Shown: in pieces, positions 1-11,199 of the stretch | How positions within the stretch are numbered: position 1 is the stretch's first letter | Layout: each line of letters begins with the position of its first letter | Assembly: GCA_030247855.1 (NCBI GenBank) | Contig: JAPDRN010000197.1 | Coordinates: forward strand, 1 to 46,667 | Direction of reading: 5' to 3' | DNA: 46,667 nucleotides | Source of the DNA: Knufia peltigerae | Taxonomy: Eukaryota; Ascomycota; Eurotiomycetes; Chaetothyriales; Trichomeriaceae | Position numbers and translations under genes: made by a program | Notes under the pieces: model-generated | The model's input: the letters and a program-made list of their open reading frames with translations, nothing else | Told to the model about the DNA's origin: nothing | The model's database searches: none

Positions 1-153
1 GCACCCAGCACTGATGCATCACATCAAGCATCCACATCGACGAATTGTTCATATGACCAGTATCACGACAGCGCCGCCATCTACACTGGCTCGGAACCCT
101 GCAATGCCAGCTACGAGGACGAGTTTCTCAACTTGTCAGAGGATGGCGACTAG
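1..153 (+). CDS. 3' end of an unidentified protein (partial)
   Basis: Frame 1 is open from the first base to a TAG at 151-153, giving about 50 residues. The tail is rich in Ser, Thr, Tyr, Asp and Glu and ends in an acidic stretch (EDEFLNLSEDGD). No start lies inside the window, so the gene begins upstream. An acidic, Ser-rich end would fit a transcription factor or other nuclear protein, but no domain is visible and the family cannot be named. It could also be chance open sequence; the composition is what favours a real C-terminus. Confidence 0.4.
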   Translation, partial: APSTDASHQASTSTNCSYDQYHDSAAIYTGSEPCNASYEDEFLNLSEDGD

Positions 154-1359
154 ATCCCTTTTCATAAATTTCCTGTCCAAAGGTTGGACATTCCGGCATC
201 AACGGAACCCGGTATCTTAATCTTAAGAGACGCGAATAGCTTTTTGTTTCACTGGGCGTCCCTCTCAAATTACCAACTCTTGGATATAGTTTCCCACCTT
301 CGAAAACTCGGTTCCAAGCTTTTCTTATGAGCAGAATACATCCTTCAGTTCCTATTGAGACCCTTCGGGGGAACCACTCGGCTGCTAGACGCTGATTAGC
401 TACCGACATCTCTGCAGCTTGCCGCCCGCTTCAATGCCTCCTGCGTGCCTGCATCGGCTCAGTCTGTGAATAAACACGAGTCCCCCTAGAGGCATACCAC
501 ACCTCGAGTCGACCTGACAGGGCCTAAAATGGCTGTCGAATCTTAGGCAAGAGGTTCGGGGAAAACGAAAGCAAGCGGGATGTTGTTTCCTTTGCGTTCT
601 CGCCGTCGCTGTCAAGGGTGGTCAGTAAACAATTGGAAGTTGGCAAACCTCGAAAGGGATCTAACCCCAGTCGGTGTCGAATCTACAGTACTGAAAGGTT
701 CATAAGAGATTCTGCGAAGACAGGCACCTTTATATACTACATCAATGATGACGGACTGTGGGTGAGAATGTATATACAACGACCCTGCCAACTACTATTA
801 GTATTCATTGATATTTGGTCTCAAAATGAAGTGCTTTTATATGAAGAAGGGTCGGTCGAATTTCCATCTAGGTCGAAACATTTGCTTCTTCTCAAGAGCA
901 ACTCTGAGGAGGTCAAATTAGGAGGCGTTCAGCCTGAACTTTTCTCACATTACCTCACGGTAGATTTTCTAGTCAATCAACCACTGCCAATGACTGTTTT
1001 ACGGACTTGCGCGTGCATCGTACCAAAGGGAGCACCTGGACCATAAGTCGTACGGATGGGCAGGATCAAAATGCAGACGACACTCTGCCCCGAGAGACGG
1101 GCCGGGAACATTCTGTGAGTGAGTGGAGTACTTCGTACTTCGCCGTGACGTGACGGTCTTGGCTTAGTCACTCGCATATTTCAATTCGCTGAAAATATTA
1201 GCACCAATCAACAACGTTTTTCAGGACACGGCGAGGAACGGTCTTGACGAAGCATAAAGGAAGTCTCCTTGGCTTGCCGTCTTGCATCCTGTTCATTCAA
1301 AAATTCCAAAGTCAGTAACCAGTGAGACGGGTTTCGACTACTTCTTTGCGCACCTCAGA
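154..1359. other. Intergenic region upstream of ACR3
   Basis: No convincing gene is seen. An open frame at 618-1046 (+) has no recognisable domain and no splice-like structure. AT-rich TATA-like stretches occur near 730-740 and 770-780, too far from the ACR3 start to assign. The last few hundred bases presumably hold the ACR3 promoter. Confidence 0.4.
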
Positions 1360-2692
1360 ATGGCGAACTCTCCAGAAGACAAAGATATTGGGCTCGATCA
1401 CAGTCCTTCCGAACCCCCACCAGTTGCCCTCAACGGCGATATCGAAACACAACAGAAGAGAGAACAGGTCAATCAGAAGCAATCGGTATATGCTGGCCTG
1501 GGCTGGTTAGACCGATTGCTCGTCATCTGGATCTTGTTAGCAATCATCGTGGGCATTCTGCTGGGCAATTTCGTTCACGGCATCGGCCCGGCTCTTCAGA
1601 AGGGCAAATTCGTTGACGTCTCGGTCCCCATTGGTAAGAGTTGAGACAAACCCGTCCCCCTTCTATATTCGAAGCTAATGAGAATGTCTACCGTGTAGCC
1701 GTGGGTCTGCTAGTGATGATGTATCCAATTCTATGCAAAGTCAGATATGAGACCTTGCATCGCATTTTTGCCCATCGGCAAATTTGGATCCAGCTCGGCT
1801 TCAGCATTTTGGTCAATTGGATTGTTGCACCTCTTGTCATGGTATTTTTCGCTCTGCGAACCCTTCCTCACTCAATTTACTGACGTCGGTGGAGCTTGGG
1901 TTGGCATGGGCTTTCCTACCTGATAAACCTGAACTCAGGAATGGACTGATATTCGTTGGGTTGGCACGCTGTATTGCCATGGTAAGCCCACCCAAGCTTG
2001 TGATATTATTATTGCACGTGGACTGACCGAGTACATCATAGGTACTTATCTGGACAGGGCTTGCTGGGGGCGATGAGGAATATTGCGCTATTCTTGTGGC
2101 CGTCAACTCTATCCTCCAAATGATCCTCTACGCACCCCTCGCTATTCTCTTTGTCAACGTCATCAGTGGCGGCGGAGCCTCCCAAGTTTCCTACTCTACC
2201 GTCGCACGGAGCGTCGGAGTCTTCCTTGGGATACCTCTTGGAGCTGCGATTGCTACTCGCTTTATCCTCCGGGCCATCAACGCCATCTGGTACGAGCAGA
2301 AATTCCTGAAGTGGATTGCTCCCTGGTCACTCCTGGGACTTCTTTACACGATTCTGGTTCTGTTCGCTTCGCAGGGAAAGCAAGTTATCCACCAAATTGT
2401 TTCTGTGGTCCGGGTTGCTGCTCCACTTGTTGTATACTTTATCATCATTTTCTTTCTGACCCTTCTGGTCACGAAACGCCTCGGATTTGGCTACAAACTT
2501 GCGGCTACTCAGAGCTTCACTGCGGCCAGCAACAATTTTGAGCTTGCTATCGCTGTGGCGGTAGCTACATTCGGAGCCAACAGCGATGAGGCACTCGCAA
2601 CCACTGTTGGGCCCTTGATTGAGGTTCCAGTTCTGATTTCATTGGTCTATGTCGTGAGATGGATTGCCGGCCGTTGGAATTGGAGGGATTGA
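1360..2692 (+). CDS. ACR3: ACR3-family arsenite efflux permease
   Basis: Plasma-membrane As(III) exporter of the BART superfamily, the export step of arsenic detoxification. Four exons: 1360-1633, 1699-1841, 1895-1981 and 2042-2692. Introns of 65, 53 and 60 nt have GTAAG or GTATT donors and TAG or GAG acceptors, and splicing gives 384 aa. Family landmarks are clear: VGLLVMMYPILCKV in TM2, GLARCIAM with the conserved cysteine around TM4, GGDEEYCAILVAVNS, and FTAASNNFELAIAVA in the C-terminal half. About ten hydrophobic segments are visible. The ATG at 1360 (MANSPEDKD) is chosen because the decayed copy at 15936 starts in the same way. It lies 5' of convergent arsH. A CACGTG sits in intron 3 at 2015-2020. 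Identity is secure; transport specificity is from family knowledge. Confidence 0.95.
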
Positions 2693-3237
2693 TGGCATGG
2701 TAACTTTGATCCCAGCCTTGAAGCATCCGTTTTTATTCAAGTTTCAGATTACCTATCAAGACTAGAGGAGGTTGATGACCTTTAGAAAAAGTGTTCCGAT
2801 GCCTCGGTACTTCGGGGTTAGAATTAGAATGCCTGTCGAGGCTGTGTTCGGTAGAGCAAAATGCGCTCGCTCCATTCATCAAAAACTAGCCTTTTTTTGG
2901 TGTCATCCGATTTCCGTGAGGACTATACCACACTATTCTGGACACCATCCCTTCAAGAAATTGCGAAACTTGAGCCTACGTTTCGGGACGAATTTCCACT
3001 CAATCCCGCCTTTGTTGTAGACAAGTGAGGTTGGGTAAGAGCTTTGGCATCTCTTCTTTTCGGCGACGACATGGTTCGTGTTTCTTTCAATCGCGGTTCG
3101 CCAGGCGATTTCTCTTATTGGGAAGTCTATTCGTCTATGAACACCAGAATCTGATTTCATTCTAAGCAAAAATTCAATCTATGAGCGATTCCAGCTGCTG
3201 CTCATGTATCTTAGCGCGTAGGGACTTTTGCTCTAGT
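2693..3237. other. Convergent intergenic region ACR3/arsH
   Basis: This lies between the 3' ends of ACR3 and arsH and presumably holds both terminators. Small open frames here, for example 2772-3020 (+), show no domain and are not called. Confidence 0.4.
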
Positions 3238-4223
3238 TCAGTTCTTTACAAAAGCGTCCCGTTCGCTGAAACGATCACTCAACAAGGCAAAGTGCGGCCG
3301 CATAATGACGGTGTATTTCACAAATTCCTCAGCGCAATCGACCAGCCGATCTCGATTGCCTCCTGCCATCAATCTCGATCCGCCTTCTTCAGCATCCTTA
3401 TCCGTAAACAAAGTGTAAGCCTGCGGAACTGACGATTGATTTGGGATCGTGAACATCCTCATCCATCTGCCCAAGATGCGAAGGCTGTTAATCGTGTTGA
3501 ATGACTGAGAGCCACCGGAGACCATCGCCAGTCCCAAGGTCCGTCCTTGTGTTGGCCGTACCGACCCTGTACTGAGAGGAATCCAGTCGATTTGGTTCTT
3601 GAACACGGCAGTCAAATTGCCATGTTGCTCCGGAGACACCCAGAAATGTCCATCGCTCCAGCGACTGAGCTCTCGTAGCTCCTGTACTTTTGGATGGTTG
3701 TGCTGTTCATCGTCTTTGACAGGTAGGCCCTGAGGATCATAGACACGTACATCACACCCAAGCCGCCACAGGATGCGAGAGATTTCGAAGGCCAATAATT
3801 TCGAGTAGGATCTATGCAATTAGTACACAATATACTGATACGTCCAGAAAGACTGTCTTACCTCTGACGCAGGCTCCCATATAAAATCAAAACCTTTATC
3901 CTCTCGCCTGTTATTTTGAAGTCATTGTACGCCATTTCAGTCACAGTTGCGAGTTCCAGTCTGCTGACCCAGTCATCGCATTGGATTTTGTCGGGAAGAA
4001 GAAAAGGTCGGTATCTCGAGCGAAGCGTAGAATGGTCAATAGATGCCGGTATAGCAAGTGATCGAAATGCAAAATCTGGATGACGCTGAGGTTTGAGGAC
4101 CACCCTCATGGATGCTGTATTATTAAGGTCTCCATTCATTGACGGGGTTTTGAGATTCGGAGGCATGGGATCCTGCGGTTTGCAAGAAGTAGAATGATCT
4201 TCAAGCGTGGTAGCGGCCGTCAT
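3238..4223 (-). CDS. arsH: ArsH-type NADPH-dependent FMN reductase
   Basis: Cytosolic flavoprotein of the NADPH-dependent FMN reductase family; characterised ArsH proteins oxidise trivalent organoarsenicals or reduce quinones and metals. Two exons, 3862-4223 and 3238-3811, are separated by a 50-nt intron with a GTAAGA donor and GCATAG acceptor. Splicing rebuilds the flavin-binding loop GSLRQRSYSKLLAFE across the junction. Further landmarks are YDPQGLP, FWVSPEQHGNLTAVFKNQIDW, SGGSQSFN and the C-terminal MRPHFALLSDR. The product is about 311 aa if the ATG at 4223 (MTAATTLED) is used; the ATG at 4166 is an alternative, and the frame is open further upstream. Bacterial ArsH is shorter, so the N-terminal extension is a fungal feature. 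It is divergent from the bZIP gene and convergent with ACR3. A 3' scrap of a second arsH lies at 17590-17765. Confidence 0.93.
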
Positions 4224-4714
4224 TGCTCTGTATGTGGATGTAAATGTCGTTCCAGGACTGAGAGCGACAAAGGGCTGCGTAACGGGCAGAGAACGAGGGA
4301 TTAAGTGTCGTTTCTCGCCAATATTGAGGTAGCACATGCCACTCTTCAATTTCATAGAGTGCGGAAGGTCACTAAAAGTAACAACAGCAGCGACCTTTGC
4401 AAATGGTTCGAACAAAGATTGCCTCAGCCGAGAGATGAGAAATGTCTGGCTGGGAAAGGGACACTTAGTCATTCAACGATTATAATTGGTTGATGTTGGT
4501 TTCGGATGCACTGGGAGCGTCACTCAGAATCACGGATGCTCCACTCGCCACAACCGAGCCGGGGTTCTGGATCTTCTCCGTACTTTTCAGCTCTTTCTGT
4601 GGCCCATCATGACACCACTGTTGAAGACGCTCCGCTGTTATACTTGCACAATTCCACGAGGCAAAATAGAACCACGCGACTATTCGAACCCACCTGGCAT
4701 TTCTGTTCTACAGC

Positions 4715-5679
4715 ATGGCTGCAGGAGTACGTAATATCCATCTCTCAAGCCTTCAGGTCCGGTTGCTCATTTGTCCAAGGACTCGTTCCAGCGACAAGCA
4801 ACCGACAGAAATCGTGTTAACCAGCGCAATTTTCGCGCCCGGCGTCAAGCATATATCCAAGAATTGGAGCAGCGTCTGCAGCAACTAGACAACGATGGAG
4901 TTCGGGCAACGAAAGAAGTCCAAATTGCAGCTCAGCGCGTGGACAACGAGAACCGGCTCCTGCGATTGCTGCTCAGAACGCAGTTTGGTGTCAGCGACTC
5001 CCAATTGAACGAATATCTTGCTGGAAGTATCTGCGCTACGGATGTTTGCACACACAGGTTTCACCGGAATGTGGATGAAGATTATGCATCTACAAGGTCC
5101 AAGGAATCCGTGTCAAGTCAGATATTTCCAGCCAGACCTGAGGTGTCAAGCCAGATATTTCCAGTCAGACCTGAGGAGGTGGTCAGCACGAAAGAGAGCC
5201 AGGAGCCTACCGTAATAGGATCAGTGAGGACGGATGAAGAGCCACCGCCAGTCCTTGTAGCAGCATCGCAATCACCTGAGTGCGAATGGACGTCTGTTAT
5301 TCCCCCACCACCAGACACAGACTCGTCACAGTCTGTACACGCTGAGTCACATGTTGAATTACCTCACGCTGTGACCTGGATGGTTTTCGAAGAGGCGTCT
5401 CCCGTGGAACTCGAAGAATATGATAATCGCCATGAACAGGAGCCCTCTTATCCTCATCATTCTCCATCCAACAGGAAGACTGCTGGAGGTTCCTCTCCGT
5501 CTGAGACGCGAGCCGATGCTCACGCTGGGGAAACATCGTGCGTGGAGGCCGCGAAGATAATTGCGAGTCTACGCGGCTGCAATGTCGATGACGATATGTG
5601 GAGTGAACTTGGCTGTAGAGCCAAGCAAAGCTGTAGGGTGCCGAATATTTCGGTCTTCGAACTCATGGATAAGGCTTAA
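4715..5679 (+). CDS. bZIP transcription factor inside the arsenic module
   Basis: Likely the local regulator of the arsenic genes, by position between arsH and arsC1 (inference). A fungal bZIP basic region is visible soon after 4800 (RVNQRNFRARRQAYIQELE), followed by leucine-type heptads to about 4975. The rest is acidic and Pro/Ser-rich. A perfect-length 33-nt tandem repeat at 5110-5142 and 5143-5175 encodes VSSQIFPARPE and VSSQIFPVRPE. The C-terminus carries several cysteines (RGC, LGC, QSC), reminiscent of As(III)-sensing cysteines in yeast Yap8, though unproven. The 5' end is uncertain. The bZIP frame has no ATG, only TTG at 4771. The ATG at 4715 joins it only if 26 nt (4731-4756, starting GT and ending AG) are removed, which is shorter than normal introns. 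The bZIP identity is firm; the start is not. Confidence 0.8.
5110..5175 (+). repeat. 33-nt direct tandem repeat within the bZIP gene
   Basis: Two adjacent 33-nt units with two mismatches, in frame, duplicating eleven residues (VSSQIFP followed by ARPE or VRPE). The length is a multiple of three, so the frame is kept. Confidence 0.9.
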
Positions 5680-5883
5680 TTACAAAGCACGATATAGACA
5701 TGATTAATCTCCCTCCCATAGGCACCATATTAGGCGTCGGACGCTAGCCTACCTTTGTCCGTAACCTCACCGCCAGTGGCTGTCAGCCCGACGCGAGTTG
5801 GATAAAGAATTTTTGGACCTCAGTCTTATTAATCGCTGCACAGTGAATTCCACTGGAGCCATTGCTAACTAGAACAGAGGAGT

Positions 5884-6481
5884 CTATTTTCCTTCTTGCT
5901 TTGGAGAGCCCCAAGCATCGACTTTGTATTCTTCCATAAGAGAGACGTAGTCTTCTCCGGCATTTGCCCAACCTGCGACACCATCAGTGAGGACAATGCT
6001 GCTAATTTCCTCAATGTTTCGATCCTTGATAAGATCATCAAACCAGCCTGCGGCACGATTTCCACGTCCTCTCGAAGAACCTATTGTCGAAACAAAACAC
6101 GATGGGTCAATTAACTATGGTTTTCCCTTTCCATGTCAAGAGCTTACCACAGTACCAGATCACCCGCTTCACACCAGCGGCTTGACATAAGTCCAGTAAC
6201 GTAGGTAAGCTAGGGTACAGACTTTGCGCCGGGAGGTTGATGGATCCTTTGATTGTGCCACCCTGTCCAGAATTAAGCGGGCTCTGGACTCGATGAAGAA
6301 ATGATCAATTGATTTTCTCAAATACCTCATGATCAGTCCTGCGTAAATCGACGAGAAGAAAGTCAATGCCTGACTTTTTGCCTCTTTGTAGTTCGTTCAG
6401 TAGATCTTGTCGTTCGATCGTCAAAGGGTTTTTATTTCGCGGCGGCGGGTAGGCTTCGTGCCATGCTGGGAGTTTGGACAT
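5884..6481 (-). CDS. arsC1: Rhodanese/Cdc25-type arsenate reductase, copy 1
   Basis: Cytosolic reductase of the rhodanese fold (Acr2/Cdc25 type) that would convert arsenate to arsenite for ACR3. Exons are 6326-6481, 6148-6262 and 5884-6080; introns of 63 and 67 nt are GT-AG. The product is 155 aa from ATG 6481. The active-site loop YCGSSRGRG gives the Cys-X5-Arg signature at the exon 2/3 junction. Flanking landmarks are FLLVDLRRTDHE, GGTIKGSINLPAQSLY, AAGWFDDLIKDR and GVAGWANAGEDY. The middle exon is 115 nt in both this gene and arsC2. Unlike arsC2 it has no N-terminal leader. It is convergent with the bZIP gene. A general rhodanese sulfurtransferase is the alternative; the ACR3/ArsH context favours arsenate reductase. 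Confidence 0.88.
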
Positions 6482-6916
6482 GCTGATGTCAAATGCGAAG
6501 AAAAGATGGGAGGGCAAGAAAAGGCCGTAAAGTCTGAAGATGAAAGTGTTAGGTGGAAGTGGCCACTACGTAATATATTGGCTTTGTCACCGAGGGCTTG
6601 TCATTGGCAAAGATAGCCCCCGCGTGGGAGCCGTTGCTACTGCCGCCCTCTTTTTGCTTGTGTCACACTGAATGACATAAGTTGTACAGTGGCAAAGAAT
6701 GGCAGACTGCCTATGGCATCACTTTTGTCTCAGGTGGATACTTCCGATTTACTACTGAATCTGGAGCAAAGGAGATGCGTGACACGAAGACTGTCGCAAA
6801 CGGGTAGTTGTTTGATGCGCTGCTAGTGCGCTGTTGGAGATGCAAGAACAAGTCATGTCATAGGATCCTAGTGCTTTGCGAAGGTTTGATGTGGTTGATC
6901 TGAGTTTGAATGATGT
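6482..6916. other. Upstream region of arsC1
   Basis: No gene is seen. It should contain the arsC1 promoter, which reads leftward, and ends at the 5' truncation point of the dead P-type ATPase. Confidence 0.4.
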
Positions 6917-8202
6917 GTGAAGGAAATTCTCTCAGTCACTGAATTAGAGAAGCTTTCCAAGACAATGTACGAGATCAGCTATGACCCGTGCATCATTGGT
7001 GCCAGAGACATGCTCGTTGGCATCGACGCTCAACTTGGACCTGTCCGCAGCGACTCCTATCTTGACGAAGGAAAGCGCAGGCTCATGCGAGTCTTTGTTT
7101 TGACCACCGGGGCCTTCATCCCAACAGCGCCGGTCGTACTCGAATGCAGAAGTCCTTCTGGCGTTTCCGAGCATACCACTTTCATAATTGCCGTAATCCT
7201 CGCCACGATGGTTCAAGCAATTGCCGTCCCGGAGTTCTACATTCCTGCCATATCGTCCTTGATATACAACAAAGTCGTGGAAATGGATATGCTTGTGGTC
7301 ATCAGCATTACAGGTCTCTTCTTCGCCGGCAGTGACCTAGATACCAAACCTTTCTTCGAAACAAGTACACTGCTGATCACCTTGATCCTGCTTGGTCGAC
7401 TTCTTGTGGCTCGGGCTCGCAAAAGAGCAGTGAAGGCGGTGTCGTTGAGGTCTCTGCAAGCGTCGATAGCTATGCTCATCGACCAGACCATAGGCCGAGT
7501 CATTGAGATTGATGCGCATCACTTCAATACGGGGACAGAATCGGTAGCTCTCATTGTCTTCGGTGATTTGGGTCTTGGTTGGTCCGAAGGTTCGAGAACA
7601 ATCTGCCGGCGACGCCATCGGAACCGACCATAAACTATTGTGTCGCTGTTCTGGCCACCAGTTGTCCCTGTTGCGCTGGGATTGGCAGTTCCGATGGTAC
7701 TCGGTGGTCGCTAGAGGGGTGGCTGCTCGTGGAGGCGTGATCATCAAAAATGCAGATATCATCCACCGCGGCTTCAAAGTCACCGATATGGTCTTTGGCA
7801 AGACAGGAAACCTCACTGAGCCGAGCCTCGAAGTTGTGCAAGAGTTGATCTTTCCCACGGACATAGCTGATCAAGACGCCATGCTCTCTATAATCATGAC
7901 GATGGTGAGGAGCAACAAGCATCCAGTGTCCAAAGCATCTGGGCAGTCAGTGTCCAGCCTTGGAATGACCACCAAACCAGAACAGGAGCTTGGGCCGAGA
8001 GTGACCCAAGATTCTAGCTCTACAGAAATAACGACTGCACCGGAAGAGAGCCCCCAGGTGTTGGAGTTGTTCCAGAATCTCCCGAAATGCATGCAGGTCT
8101 ACCACTATCCCCTCAACAGGCGTAGACGTGCGATCATCGCTACAATTAGAATCAGACATTCGCTTATTCAACCATCGATCCCCGACGACTCTAGATCATC
8201 TA
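6917..8202 (+). pseudogene. Dead copper-type P1B ATPase (truncated, frameshifted)
   Basis: Relic of a heavy-metal/copper P-type ATPase. Readable pieces in order are: a degenerate HMA linker (YDPCIIGARD), VPEFYIPAISSLIYNKVVEMDMLVVIS, and ETSTLLITLILLGRLL. The metal-binding motif TSCPC lies near 7655 and is followed by ALGLAVPMVL after a one-base insertion. A second one-base shift leads to VVARGVAARGGVIIKNADI. The phosphorylation motif DKTGT is replaced by GKTGN, so the catalytic aspartate is lost even if the frame were intact. SNKHPVS remains, then homology fades. There is no ATG and no N-terminal metal-binding domains, and the ATP-binding and C-terminal parts are missing. The 3' edge abuts a duplicated arsC fragment at about 8203. 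Confidence 0.82.
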
Positions 8203-8635
8203 GAAGTTAGCAAGATACTGCTCACCACAGTAGAAAATCACCGATTTAATGCTGGCATGCTGGCAGATGTTCAGCAGAGTTGGGAGCCAGCGACCCCTTG
8301 ACCGTCCCACCCTTTGATCCGTCAGAGCTGAGTCGGCTTCCTCGGAACGGAATGTGCTCTTACCTGATAGTCTGCCTTTCGGAGATCGACCAGCAGAAAG
8401 TCCACGCCAGGCTTGTGGTCTCTCTGTAGGCGCTCGTGCAAATCTTGCCGAGTGATAGCATCGGGTGATTGGTGCTATTCCTTATTAGCTGCCATCTTGC
8501 GAGTTTGTGCTGAAGACGCGTTGAAGCGTCGATATTATCAATTTTGACTGTTATAGCTGGTAGTTGAACACGCTGAGTTATGAGCGATCGTGACGTCCTT
8601 CAGGTTACAAGGCTTCTGCCGATTCGCGCAAGCAT
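8203..8635 (-). pseudogene. Third arsenate reductase copy, internally deleted
   Basis: Closely related to arsC2 (17857-18564) but broken. The exon 2 end, the GTGAGC-type donor and the exon 1 segment encoding FLLVDLRKADYQ are recognisable. Exon 2 loses about 40 bases around 8285-8300. Exon 1 loses the segment encoding the EWHDAYPNPRNQ region near 8470. Exon 3 is absent. Homology to the arsC2 locus continues past the start codon, so this is part of a segmental duplication. Confidence 0.8.
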
Positions 8636-8960
8636 TAGAACAACGTGCAAGAATCATCTGCTAGAACAACCGTCAACTAAAAGGATGCGTTATGAGGGGC
8701 CGCTTTACATACTGGTAAACAACCTATATCTAATCTTCGCATACTTCACCAATGGAGAACGAAAACGTAAAATTTTTGAAAAGAGGGCGGGCCTGTCCAG
8801 CTGTCTGTGCTTCAGCCATGACAAAGGCTTAACCGTATCCGAGGGCAAGCTAGCAAAGCTTCACTGACCGAGACAAGACGATTATTCTGACGAAAGAGCT
8901 GGTCATCCAATTTCCGATCATTCTTATGCTGGTCAATGCCTGGCTCGATAACGCAGCCAA
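8203..8960. repeat. Segmental duplication, partner at about 18080-18915
   Basis: The stretch from the arsC exon 2 end through the arsC upstream region matches 18080-18915 base by base, with scattered substitutions and several deletions. The match includes an identical block around GCCGCTTTACATACT and a common tail CAATTTCCGATCATTCTTATGCT. Both copies have the same orientation. Confidence 0.8.
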
Positions 8961-9440
8961 TTTCTACCGTCGAAGCACCTTCATGCAAGCCAGCCGCAGG
9001 CTGCGATACTTCAAGTCAAAACTTTTAGAAATTCTGATTCCGGTGTTGATATCACAGAGCTGCCTTCGACGAGGGGATTACAACCAGTACGGAGTATTAG
9101 GTCTAAGAACTTCACAGTTGGTATTTTAATGGGCGGTGTTTGCCGAGTGTCTTAGTGTTATCATTGCTTATCGGTACTAGGTACGAAGAATATATCCAAT
9201 AAATATTACTAAACAAAGAGCTACATCTCATTTCAAGCACGAGCAACATAAAAACGGAATGGCTAGACAGCATGCCTCTATGACGGCAGACCCCCTGTGC
9301 CTGCGAAACATGTCGGCTAACCCTTTGTAACTGGCGGTATTTCAATGACAAGCGTGGCTTCTGTAGAGCACCACGCCGATCGTCACTGATCCAGAAATCC
9401 GGCTTCCTCAGATTCCCTATAACGGCATCTTCTTGGATTC
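8961..9440. other. Region downstream of the PHO84-like gene
   Basis: AT-rich sequence without a recognisable gene; it presumably holds the terminator of the leftward PHO84-like gene. Short open frames on both strands lack any known domain. Confidence 0.4.
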
Positions 9441-11199
9441 TCATTTGACCTTTGTGGTGACTTCTTGCTCGGTTTGCGTCGACACAGTCATGCTTTCATT
9501 ATCTCCGTGATATGTCTCTGCCAGTTCCTCTAACGTTCGGCGTTTTGTCTCTGGAATGAGCAGCGTTGTGAAAATTCCACAGAGCATGAAAAGAGCGAAA
9601 ATTTCCATGACGTGATTCAACCACTTGTTGGTTCCAGTCTTGTTCCTTAACGGTCCAATCAATGCTTGGGCAAGCACAGCGCCAACTTTTCCGGCACCAG
9701 CCGAAATACCGTGCGCTGTTGAGCGGAAACGTGTAGGATACACTTCGCCAGGGACTGAATCTGTTAGCGCTAAACTGTAGGACCTCGCTCTTCAACTTAC
9801 CAATAAATGTTGTGGAATTCGCTCCGAAGTTGGAAAAGAATTGGCAGAGAACGTACAACGCCAGAAGAGAATGCGCTGATAATGAATGGTAAGCAAATCC
9901 GATGATGCAGAACAAGATTGTGAGAATAATGAAGCTGGCCATTTGAATGGGTTTGCGGCCGATAGTGTCGATGAGTGCAACTGAAACCCAGTATCCCGGT
10001 ATGTTACCAGCGACAGCGAGAATCAAATTGCCAACAGCGGTGTTGTACAAGTTGTCGTAGACGTTTTTGGAGCTGGCATATCCTATTGCGCCTAGGATAG
10101 CAGAATTGTTCAAGCCTAAGCCCCAGAAGGCGACGTCGATGAAGAACCATGACCCCGCTGTCCCAAGCAAGATCTTCCCATGGCGCCATTGCCGAAAGTG
10201 CGCAAAGAATTCAGACCAGGTGGCCTTTGGCGTTGCATTTTTCCTGCGGGTCTCGGCGGCATAAGTATGGCTTTCCTCCGCCTTCCCCTGTCTCTTACCG
10301 CGGAGGTATGCCTCAGCATCTGCCCGGGCCTTCTCCACGTCCATGGTGATATCTGCGGTATACCGTGGTGTTTCTGGGATTGTCAAGCGGAAGTACACCG
10401 CCAAAAGAGCTGGGACTGTGCCGAAGGCGACAATACTGCGCCACATCTTGTCGGCGGCGAGCTGGCATCGCTCGTCGCACTGCGCAGCTGTGGCGGCCGG
10501 TAACAAGGCGTCCTTCGAAGCGACAACGCAAATAAAAGAAACCAGCGCCGCCGCCAGATTTCCGAATCCTTGCCTGCAGCTTTGGTATTAGCAAACTGTC
10601 TCCGCCTGCAATTCTTCGAGTTCTTACATTGCAAATACGGCGTTCATCAACGCCCCGCGCCATTTTACGGTTGCGAATTCCGAAGTGATGACTGAAGAAA
10701 GAGGATAGTCTCCCCCAACACCAACACCCATTACAACCCTCCAAAATATCAAGGGTCCTAAGAAGGAAACCCCAGGGCCACGACCTGATATTGTTTGACC
10801 AAATGTGCCGACCAACATTATGATCAATTCGAGGCCATACATTTTCTTTCTTCCCAATTTATCTGCAAGCCATCCAAAGAAGACTTGGCCAATGACAGCA
10901 CCTGCCGTTGTTGAAAGCTTGATCGCGGTATCGGCAGATGTAGGAATCTTGTGTCCCGGAAAATATACCAGCCCAATGAGTGCTGTGATGAAGTTTGCGC
11001 TGAAAAGGTCGTAGGCATCGGTAAAGAAGCCAGTGCCAGCGACAAGAACAATCCGCAGATGCGACAGACCCACGGGAGCGCTGTCTACCTCCGCCAAAGA
11101 CTTGCGTCTTTGATCGTGTACACTCAATCTGGAAGCATGAGGATTGGGAGCGGCGTCCTTGATGACCGCTTCCTTGGTAGGGAGGGTATTTAAATCCAT
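9441..11199 (-). CDS. PHO84-family high-affinity phosphate:H+ symporter
   Basis: Plasma-membrane MFS phosphate permease of the PHO84 family; such carriers are also a main route of arsenate entry. Exons are 10628-11199, 9801-10573 and 9441-9754, with introns of 54 and 46 nt (donors GTAAGA and GTAAGT, CAG acceptors). The product is 552 aa, near the usual family length. Landmarks are GTGFFTDAYDLF in TM1, FFGWLADKLGRKK between TM2 and TM3, GVGVGGDYPLSS in TM4, RLTIPETPRYT before a central hydrophilic loop, and after splicing FIVPGEVYPTRFRSTAHGISAGAGK. No frame damage is seen. A CACGTG box sits 163 bp upstream of the ATG. Whether it discriminates phosphate from arsenate cannot be read from sequence. 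Confidence 0.93.

Noticed and set aside
618..1046. 142-codon open frame upstream of ACR3
   Set aside because: No domain, no homology pattern and no splice-like structure; likely chance.
1837..2106. Minus-strand frame opposite ACR3
   Set aside because: Shadow of the ACR3 exons and introns.
5783..5971. Frameshift in the arsC1 C-terminus
   Set aside because: First suspected from an alternative frame; rereading the bases showed the frame intact to the TAG at 5884-5886.
7337..7864. Minus-strand frame opposite the ATPase relic
   Set aside because: Antisense of recognisable P1B ATPase codons.
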